This document shows, piece after piece, positions 1 through 5,475 of a stretch of 8,147 nucleotides of DNA; position 1 is the stretch's first letter, and every line of letters begins with the position of its first letter. This DNA comes from Rhizobacter sp. (GTDB taxonomy: Bacteria > Pseudomonadota > Gammaproteobacteria > Burkholderiales > Burkholderiaceae_C). The notes under the pieces were generated by a model that saw only the letters and a program-made list of their open reading frames with translations, ran no database searches and was not told the DNA's origin. The translations under genes were made by a program, and so were the position numbers. The stretch is from NCBI GenBank assembly GCA_025360945.1, contig JANYBE010000587.1:1-8147 (forward strand), read 5' to 3'.

Positions 1-1
1 G

Positions 2-1402
2 ACCGGTGACCTCGCGCGCCGCAAGCTCCTCCCCGGGCTGTTCCACCTCGCGCAGGCGGGCCTGTTGCCGGAATGCCGCATCGTCGGCACGTCACTCGAC
101 GACCTCGACGACGACGGGTTCCGTTCGTACGCGCGCGGCGCGCTCGACGACTTCGCCCACCACGGCGTTCCCGATGCCGACTGGGACGGGTTCTCGGCGC
201 GGCTCTTCTACGTCTGCCAGTCGGCGGGCAAGGAAGCGTTGGCCAAGATCGTCGGCGAGCTCGAAGATGAGCTCGGCGGCGACGTCGCCCGCCTCCACTA
301 CCTGAGTGTTCCGCCCGCGGCCGCGCCCGAGGTCGTGCAGAGTCTCGGTGAGGTCGGGTTGGCGCATCGCGCGCGCATCATCATGGAGAAGCCGTTCGGC
401 ACCGATCTCGCGAGCGCGGTGAAGTTGAACGAGGCGCTGCACGCGACGTTCGACGAGGACCAGATCTTCCGCATCGACCACTTCCTCGGAAAGGAAGCGG
501 CGCTGAACATCCTGGCGTTCCGGTTCGCGAACGGTCTGTTCGAGCCCATCTGGAACCGCCAGCACATCGCGCACGTCCAGATCGACGTGCCCGAGACGTT
601 GTCGATCGGCCACCGCATCGGCTTCTACGAGAAGACGGGCGCCTACCGCGACATGGTGGTCAATCACCTGTTCCAGGTGTTGGCGTTCATGGCGATGGAG
701 CCGCCGACCGCGCTCGAGCCTCGTTCCATCGGCGAAGAGAAGAACAAGGTCTTCCGTTCGCTCAGCCCGATCGAGCCGTCGCAGGTCGTGCGCGGTCAGT
801 ACGACGGCTACCTCGACGAGCCCGGTGTGCGCCCGCACTCCGATACCGAGACGTTCATCGCGTTGCGCTGCGAAGTCGACAACTGGCGTTGGGCCGGCGT
901 GCCGTTCTACTTGCGAACCGGCAAGCGCATGGCCGAAGGCGCGCGCATCATCTCGATCGCGTTCCGCGAACCGCCTAAGAGCATGTTTCCAGCCGGCTCG
1001 GGCGTCGGCGCGCAGGGCCCGGATCACCTGACCTTCGACCTGGCAGATGCCTCTAAGATGTCGTTGTCGTTCTACGGCAAGCGTCCCGGCCCCGGTATGC
1101 GGCTGGACAAACTCAGCTTGCAGTTCGCGATGAACGATACCGGGCTGCTCGGCGATGTGCTCGAGGCCTACGAGCGCCTGATCCTCGACGCGATGCGCGG
1201 CGACCGCACGCTTTTCACGACTGCCGAAGGCATCGAGCGGCTGTGGCAGGTCTCGACGCCGCTGCTCGAAGCGCCGCCGCCGGTGCGCTTGTACGCGCCG
1301 GGGTCATGGGGGCCGAATGCGATCCATCAGCTCGTCGCACCGCGAGCCTGGCGCTTGCCATTTGAGCGCGCGTGGCGGGATCCGAATCGCGCGGGAAGCT
1401 GA
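2..1402 (+). CDS. zwf: Glucose-6-phosphate dehydrogenase, 5'-truncated by window edge
   Basis: Oxidises glucose 6-phosphate to 6-phosphogluconolactone with NAD(P)+, the first step of the oxidative pentose phosphate and Entner-Doudoroff routes, in the cytoplasm. The frame is open from base 2 and gives 466 residues. It begins TGDLARRKLLPGLFHLAQAG, the end of the nucleotide-binding GxxGDLA motif, so only the start codon and roughly the first 10-25 residues are missing. The TTG at 65 is internal, not the true start. Further on come MEKPFG (substrate-binding Lys), the active-site signature RIDHFLGKE (catalytic His codon 479-481), NWRWAGVPFYLRTGKR and YERLILDAMRGD. The C-terminus, with SWGPNAIHQL and AWRLPFERAWRDPN, differs from the E. 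coli-type Zwf ending and recalls the actinobacterial-type subgroup from memory. No frameshift is visible. It is convergent with the porin, with 113 bases between the stop codons. Confidence 0.96.
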   Translation, partial: TGDLARRKLLPGLFHLAQAGLLPECRIVGTSLDDLDDDGFRSYARGALDDFAHHGVPDADWDGFSARLFYVCQSAGKEALAKIVGELEDELGGDVARLHYLSVPPAAAPEVVQSLGEVGLAHRARIIMEKPFGTDLASAVKLNEALHATFDEDQIFRIDHFLGKEAALNILAFRFANGLFEPIWNRQHIAHVQIDVPETLSIGHRIGFYEKTGAYRDMVVNHLFQVLAFMAMEPPTALEPRSIGEEKNKVFRSLSPIEPSQVVRGQYDGYLDEPGVRPHSDTETFIALRCEVDNWRWAGVPFYLRTGKRMAEGARIISIAFREPPKSMFPAGSGVGAQGPDHLTFDLADASKMSLSFYGKRPGPGMRLDKLSLQFAMNDTGLLGDVLEAYERLILDAMRGDRTLFTTAEGIERLWQVSTPLLEAPPPVRLYAPGSWGPNAIHQLVAPRAWRLPFERAWRDPNRAGS

Positions 1403-1515
1403 ATGTCGCTCGATTGAAAATTGACGACGAGGTATAAGTTGTGCGCGAGCCTCCCCACCAGCCGCGCGTTGCTGCTTCCCGTGGCGCTGCTGGTGCTTGA
1501 GCCGATGGCGAACTA

Positions 1516-2979
1516 CTAGAATTTGTATCGCACACCCAAGCCGAGCTGGGTGGCGCTCGTGTGACCTTGGAAGGTCTTTTGCACGTAGCCTCTCTTTTGG
1601 GCTGAGTAGTCGGTGGCGACGTAGAACGTAGTCACCTTGTCCCATCGATACAGCCCGAGCGCATAAATTGTGCCTAGCGATCCATCGGCCGCAAAGGTGG
1701 CGGCGTCCGTCGCGTCAAACGGTGCAAGCGTGCTTCCACTGCCGTCGGGGTTGCTGCCGTCTTGCGCCGCGTTTCTGGTCTTGGAATAGTTGTAGCCCAG
1801 AACATATTCAAATTTCATGCCCGGGTTGAGCTGCATCGACAGCGCGTAGATGGTGTCTGTGCGTGCGCCCAGCGACGTCGGCTGTTCAATCTGAGCCCTG
1901 ATCACGCCGCCGTTGACGCGCAGCCAAGGAACCGGGATCACATTGCCGCCGAAGGCATAAACTTTTTTCTCCAGGCCGTTGATTTTTGCTTGTGTGTAGC
2001 TGCCACTCGCATGCCAGAGGTCACTGCTGCTGTTATAGGCCAGGCCGACCGCGGTTTCGGTCGAATGGTCGTCGTTGTGGACCACATCGGTTCCGCCGTC
2101 GTTGCGCAGACCGACGAACTGGTAAGCCGCATAGGTGATCCAGTTATCGCCCCATTGCTTCTTCCACTCTGCGGAGGCATCCGTACGGCTGCCCGTGGCG
2201 GACTCGAAATAGGTCTTGGGTGCGACGATCACGTCATTGTCGAACCAGCCGATTTCCGACAGGTTGGCTCGCGCGGTGTCGTTCGGCTGGGCCCAGATCG
2301 CGTTCACGTCGCGTGCCAGAGTGTTCTGGCGACCCACCGTGATCTTGCCGATCGTAGGACTTTGGATTCCGACCCAGGAATCGCGGTTGAAGAGCACGCC
2401 GGGCGTGTCCATGTTGCCCGTGGGCGATTCGTATTCGCCCTCGAGTCGCAACAACAACACTGTGTTGGTATCGGAGTCCAGCACATGAGAGCCGTTGATG
2501 CCCCACTTGCTGGCGCTCAACCAGGGTTTGTCGATGCCGATCCAGCTCCTGTCGTTGGCGCCGCCAGTTGGCGAGGAGGCATATGGGCCCCCGGTGGAGT
2601 TGTGGTTCAGCGTTACCTCGATCGTGCCGTACAAGCCCAGGGTCGTATCGCCGTTGTCAATAATTCGAAACTTTTCAGGAAATTCGATCTGCTTGACAAA
2701 CTCCGGGTCCAGTGCCTTTTTCGCTTTGGCCGGTTCCTGCGCGGAAGCCATGCCCATTGCGGACGCCGGCGCGCCGGCGGTCGTCGGAGCGGGCTCCTGC
2801 CGGGAGCGCAATAGTTCCTGCACTTGACTTTGTAGCTGCTGAATTTGTAGTTGCTGTTTGGCGAGCAAGTCCAGAACTTCTGGACTTGCGGTATCTGCAT
2901 GCGCGCTTGCTGTCATGCTGAGCAGCGCGGCGGCAACCACCAGTGTGCAGATCGCGAACTTGAAGCGAGAGAATGCCAT
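1516..2979 (-). CDS. Outer-membrane porin with N-terminal coiled-coil extension
   Basis: A beta-barrel channel for diffusion of small solutes across the outer membrane; the solute is unknown. It has 487 residues. The ATG at 2979 is chosen because AGGAAA lies just upstream and a clear signal peptide follows: MAFSRFKF, a hydrophobic core to about residue 22, and probable cleavage after AHA near residue 28. The frame stays open for 104 codons upstream, but those codons look non-coding. Residues 35-61 (LLAKQQLQIQQLQSQ region) form a Gln/Leu-rich coiled coil, followed by an Ala/Pro-rich linker to about 85. The barrel starts near GLYGTIEVTLN and carries LFNRDSWVGIQ and GKITVGRQNTL, typical of the Gram-negative general porin family of Burkholderiales. 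The last residues, GLGVRYKF, end in the Phe needed for barrel assembly. It is longer than the usual 350-400 residues because of the extension. It is monocistronic as far as seen. It is not a TolC-like channel, so it is not the missing efflux partner. Confidence 0.9.
   Translation of the reverse strand: MAFSRFKFAICTLVVAAALLSMTASAHADTASPEVLDLLAKQQLQIQQLQSQVQELLRSRQEPAPTTAGAPASAMGMASAQEPAKAKKALDPEFVKQIEFPEKFRIIDNGDTTLGLYGTIEVTLNHNSTGGPYASSPTGGANDRSWIGIDKPWLSASKWGINGSHVLDSDTNTVLLLRLEGEYESPTGNMDTPGVLFNRDSWVGIQSPTIGKITVGRQNTLARDVNAIWAQPNDTARANLSEIGWFDNDVIVAPKTYFESATGSRTDASAEWKKQWGDNWITYAAYQFVGLRNDGGTDVVHNDDHSTETAVGLAYNSSSDLWHASGSYTQAKINGLEKKVYAFGGNVIPVPWLRVNGGVIRAQIEQPTSLGARTDTIYALSMQLNPGMKFEYVLGYNYSKTRNAAQDGSNPDGSGSTLAPFDATDAATFAADGSLGTIYALGLYRWDKVTTFYVATDYSAQKRGYVQKTFQGHTSATQLGLGVRYKF
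2865..2889. repeat. Perfect 12-bp inverted repeat inside porin coding sequence
   Basis: On the + strand the arms GCAAGTCCAGAA and TTCTGGACTTGC are separated by a single C at 2877. The repeat covers codons 31-39 of the porin, just after the signal peptide. In mRNA it could fold as a stem of about 10 pairs with a small loop; in DNA it resembles a dimeric protein site. The symmetry is directly visible; a function is not shown. Confidence 0.75.
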
Positions 2980-3341
2980 GATGTTTCCTGTAGATGGGAG
3001 AGGAGTGGCCCAGCGAGGACGACAACGGCCGAGCGAGCACCCTTTTCTGGGCGCCCTGAACGACGTCTTCGGCGCGGGTGAGCGCAGCATGCTGGTCGTC
3101 TGTGACGATTCCGTGACACCTTGGGTGGAACGCTGGGACCTGCGGCGCTCACACAACGGTTGTCCTGACTCGCGCTGCGGTTCGGTTTTTGCGGGCCGTG
3201 GGCGCCTGGACATCTTGAGGTCGACGCCATTTGATGACGAACGGGCATTGCACTTTGAAATCGCACACCTCGGTCGTGCGGCACACCGCAAAGTTGCTGG
3301 CTCAGCTACGCAGCGGCGTGGAGAACTGCAAGGAAAACTTG
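2980..3341 (-). promoter_or_regulatory. Porin upstream region (promoter-bearing, non-coding)
   Basis: These 362 bases lie between the porin start and the stop of the histidine kinase remnant. No frame shows a recognisable protein; the open frames crossing it are Arg/Ser/Pro-rich shadows. The porin ribosome binding site (AGGAAA on the minus strand, about 2985-2990) lies at the start-proximal end. No convincing sigma-70 -35/-10 pair could be picked out. The only candidate operator seen is the direct repeat at 3102-3119, listed separately. Confidence 0.5.
3102..3119 (-). promoter_or_regulatory. Possible Pho-box-like direct repeat upstream of porin
   Basis: On the minus strand the order is GTGTCAC, GGAA, TCGTCAC: two 7-base half sites with a 4-base spacer, so TCAC repeats every 11 bases, one DNA turn. 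This is the geometry of a PhoB box (CTGTCAT, 4 bases, CTGTCAT). It lies about 125-140 bases before the porin ATG. The spacer is less AT-rich than usual and the half-sites are imperfect, so this is a weak candidate. Confidence 0.2.
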
Positions 3342-3998
3342 TCAGGTGGTCGGCGGAAGCTGCACCGTGAAGAGCGCAGCGCCAGTCGGCAGGTTCGACG
3401 CAACGATGCGCCCGCCATGCGCCTGTGTGTCGATCAGGTTGTCGATCGCAACGAGGTCGTCCTTCCAGACCAGTTCCGCCAAGCGCGAACGGCGACCCCG
3501 CCGACCTGACGCGTCAGAATTTCGAGGAGCGCGTGCTCCTCGCGTGTCAGGTCCAGCGGCAGCTCAGCGCGAGTCTCACGTTGTCCGACTGGGTCGAGGC
3601 TGAGATCTGCCATCGTCAGCAACGAAGGTCGCGTCAGCTCGGAGCGACGCAGCAGTGCCCGCACGCGGGTCAGCAGTTCCTCGAATGCGAAAGGCTTGGT
3701 GAGGTAGTCGTCGGCACCCGTGTTCAGGCCAGCAATGCGGTCGCTCAGTGCACATCACGCGCGGCGAGCATCAGGATCGGCGTCTGCACCCCGCGAAGGC
3801 GCAGGTCACGGCACAGCGTAAGCCCATTCTTGCCAGGCAGCATCCAGTCCACGATGAGCGCGTCGTAGTCCAGAGCGAAGGTCTGCTGATCCCCCTCGTC
3901 GGCCGAATAGGCAACGTCGATCATGAAGCCCTCCTCCTCGAACCCACAAGCCAGCAGGCGGGCTGCTTTCCTATCATCTTCGACAGCAGGATCCTCAT
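3342..3998 (-). pseudogene. Response regulator fused to histidine kinase C-terminus by deletion; frameshifted
   Basis: This is the remnant of a two-component system, read on the minus strand from ATG 3996-3998. MRILL is followed in another frame by VEDDRKAARLLACGF (shift at 3984/3985, apparently one G lost). It continues through LIVDWMLPGKNG (phosphoacceptor Asp codon 3847-3849) and [10 protein letters not shown] to a stop at 3745-3747. A second shift near 3751-3755 restores [18 protein letters not shown] (Lys codon 3695-3697) and the start of the OmpR-type winged helix, [16 protein letters not shown] third shift near 3484-3488 restores [19 protein letters not shown]. At about 3423-3428 the reading passes without a stop into QAHGGRIVASN and GAALFTVQLP, which is the end of a sensor kinase ATPase domain (G2 box), stopping at 3342. 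The last ~30 regulator residues and all but ~28 kinase residues are absent. It is divergent from the metal efflux genes, the usual place for a metal-sensing CzcRS/ZneRS-like pair. It is most likely non-functional. Confidence 0.85.
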
Positions 3999-4081
3999 GG
4001 TCCGGGTTCTCAATCGCGCTGTCCGTTCGCGTTCGCGGCAAATCTCGCACCAACGGTCGCGCGTGGACGACGCGGCGATAT

Positions 4082-4123
4082 TCCTGAAGAAGAATTCAGG
4101 CTTTCTTGCGGTGTTCTTCAGGA
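4082..4123. repeat. 10-bp inverted repeat with third TTCAGG copy, possible operator
   Basis: TCCTGAAGAA (4082-4091) is the exact reverse complement of TTCTTCAGGA (4114-4123), 22 bases apart. A further TTCAGG at 4095-4100 lies in direct orientation with the one at 4117-4122, start to start 22 bases, about two helical turns. This is a plausible binding site for the lost response regulator or another dimeric regulator. It does not match the CusR or CopR boxes I know. Confidence 0.4.
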
Positions 4124-4240
4124 TTGCCCCGCTACGCTGCCTCAGTGGATTTAGGACAATCCGCTTGCGCTTACCCAAGCGTCAGACCATTGAAGGCTCT
4201 GCCTTGCTGCGTCCGGGGCGCTCAGCATCTCTCGTCCGCG

Positions 4241-4264
4241 GCTCGCGAGCACACTCGCGTGTGC
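4241..4264. repeat. Two adjoining palindromes in the efflux leader
   Basis: GCTCGCGAGC (4241-4250) is a perfect 10-bp palindrome. It abuts a hairpin with arms GCACAC (4249-4254) and GTGTGC (4259-4264) around TCGC. They lie 60-83 bases before the adaptor ATG, so may be in the 5' untranslated leader. In GC-rich DNA short palindromes of this size are not rare. Confidence 0.35.
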
Positions 4265-4313
4265 CGTGTTGATGGCCCCAAGCCACCTACTCGACCTAAA
4301 ACGAAATGAATTC

Positions 4314-4320
4314 GGAGGGA
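4314..4320 (+). promoter_or_regulatory. Ribosome binding site deciding the adaptor start
   Basis: GGAGGGA sits about 5 bases before ATG 4324. An in-frame ATG at 4306 lies upstream of this site and has no comparable Shine-Dalgarno sequence, so 4324 is preferred. Confidence 0.75.
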
Positions 4321-4323
4321 CGC

Positions 4324-5475
4324 ATGAACGCCAAACTCAGGCACAGAACATGGCTTGCGCTTGGCACTGTGGTAGTGCTCTCGACGGCGGGCGCCGTTTG
4401 GTGGCTCATATTCGCGCGCGCAAGCGCTGCCGATGCGGTTACCGCACCGGCGCCCCTGCTGGAGCACGTCGGCGCCCAGGTGGTCGTCGGTGAAGGTTCG
4501 CCATTGCGGCGAACGCTCGCGATTCAAAGCGTCGCCGAGCAGGTCGTCGAAGTCCCGTTCGCGCTGCCCGCGACGGTTGAGGCCGACACGGCTCGGCTCG
4601 TCAAGGCCCTGACGCCGCTGGCGGGCCGAATCGTCAGCCTCGACAAGCGCTTGGGAGACCCTGTGCAACGAGGCGAGGTGCTGTTCCGGATCGATTCGCC
4701 CGACCTCGGGCAGGCGATCAGCGATCAGCAGAAGGCCAAGGCGGCGCTAGCGCTGGCACGCCGCGCGCTGGACCGGCAGCGCGAGTTGGGCGCTTCGGAC
4801 ATCGCCGCGACGCGCGAGATCGAACAGGCCCAGAACGATTTCGAGCAGGCAAGCACCGAATTTGCGCGCGCCGAGGCCCGGCTCACGCAAATGGGTGCGG
4901 GCGACCCGCACGCGGTCCAGGGGCGTGTGCTGGCGGTGCGCTCGCCGATCACAGGCCGCGTGGTCGACCTGAGCGCTGCCGCCGGGGCTTACTGGAACGA
5001 TGCCACGGCGTCGTTGATGACGGTGGCCGACCTGTCGACCGTGTTCGTGACGGCAAATGCCGACGAGAAGGATCTGAGCTCCATCTTCGTCGGCCAGTCC
5101 GCTCAGATCGCGCTCGACGCCTACCCAGGAGACTCGTTCGCCGGCAAGGTGCGCTACGTCGGAGAACTCCTCGATCCTGACACGCGCCGCGTGAAGGTGC
5201 GCATGCAGTTCGACAACCGCGATGGTCGGCTCAAGCCCGGCATGTTCGCGAAGGCAACATTCCTGTCCAAGTCGCACCGCGGCCTGCTGGTACCACTGAC
5301 GGCGGTGGTGCAGCGCGGATTCAACGCACGTGTGTTCGTGGAGACCCAAGCGTGGCGCTTTGAACCACGAGTCGTGCAACTCGGTTCGCGGATCGGCGAA
5401 AGTGTCGAGATCGTCGCCGGGCTCAAAGCCAACGAGCGGATCGTCGTCAAGGACGGGGTGCAGCTCAATGATTGA
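4324..5475 (+). CDS. RND heavy-metal efflux periplasmic adaptor (CzcB/ZneB-like membrane fusion protein)
   Basis: Links the inner-membrane RND permease to an outer-membrane channel and may help deliver metal. It has 383 residues. The N-terminus (residues about 9-31, WLALGTVVVLSTAGAVWWL) is a single hydrophobic anchor or uncleaved signal; no lipobox Cys is visible. The first lipoyl half is around 93-125 (LAGRIVSLDKRLGDPVQRGE). An alpha-helical hairpin rich in Gln/Ala/Arg covers about 128-192, and the second lipoyl half follows at about 204-217 (VRSPITGRVVDL). The beta-barrel contains VFVTANADEKDLSSIFVGQ and GRLKPGMFAKATF, and the end is a membrane-proximal domain (VEIVAGLKANERIVVKDGVQ). There is no Met-rich CusB-type metal-binding N-terminus and no His-rich stretch as in CzcB, so the specificity cannot be read from this protein. 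Its stop overlaps the permease start by 8 bases, implying translational coupling. Confidence 0.92.
   Translation: MNAKLRHRTWLALGTVVVLSTAGAVWWLIFARASAADAVTAPAPLLEHVGAQVVVGEGSPLRRTLAIQSVAEQVVEVPFALPATVEADTARLVKALTPLAGRIVSLDKRLGDPVQRGEVLFRIDSPDLGQAISDQQKAKAALALARRALDRQRELGASDIAATREIEQAQNDFEQASTEFARAEARLTQMGAGDPHAVQGRVLAVRSPITGRVVDLSAAAGAYWNDATASLMTVADLSTVFVTANADEKDLSSIFVGQSAQIALDAYPGDSFAGKVRYVGELLDPDTRRVKVRMQFDNRDGRLKPGMFAKATFLSKSHRGLLVPLTAVVQRGFNARVFVETQAWRFEPRVVQLGSRIGESVEIVAGLKANERIVVKDGVQLND

Larger units (their letters stand above)
3999..4323 (+). promoter_or_regulatory. Divergent intergenic region upstream of metal efflux operon
   Basis: These 325 bases separate the broken regulator from the efflux adaptor and should contain the efflux promoter. 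No protein is recognisable in any frame, and there is no remnant of an outer-membrane factor gene. Visible structure includes inverted and direct repeats of a TTCAGG element (4082-4123), a GGATT/AATCC inverted repeat (4147-4151 and 4158-4162), and two adjacent palindromes at 4241-4264. No -35/-10 pair stands out, as might be expected of an activator-dependent promoter. Confidence 0.5.

Noticed and set aside
92..1027. Long minus-strand open frame opposite zwf
   Set aside because: Antisense shadow of a high-GC gene; Arg/Asp/Val-rich with no recognisable motif.
1456..1495. CACCAGC/GCTGGTG inverted repeat between zwf and porin as a terminator
   Set aside because: The 7-bp arms are separated by 26 bases and no T-run follows on either strand, so it is not a convincing intrinsic terminator.
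1439..1519. Short plus-strand frame ending in a hydrophobic LLLPVALLVLEPMANY
   Set aside because: Only about 26 codons with a poor TTG start and no ribosome binding site, overlapping the porin stop; probably chance.
1762..2814. 350-codon plus-strand open frame opposite the porin
   Set aside because: Antisense shadow; the minus-strand porin has a signal peptide, family motifs and a C-terminal Phe.
2980..3291. In-frame 104-codon N-terminal extension of the porin
   Set aside because: It would bury the signal peptide, has Arg/Ser/Pro-rich shadow composition, and a good ribosome binding site sits directly before ATG 2979.
3748..4272. Plus-strand open frame across the regulator remnant and intergenic region
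   Set aside because: Its first half is antisense to clear response regulator sequence and the rest has no recognisable motif.
4306..4323. Earlier in-frame ATG for the adaptor
   Set aside because: It lies upstream of the GGAGGGA ribosome binding site, which is spaced correctly for ATG 4324.
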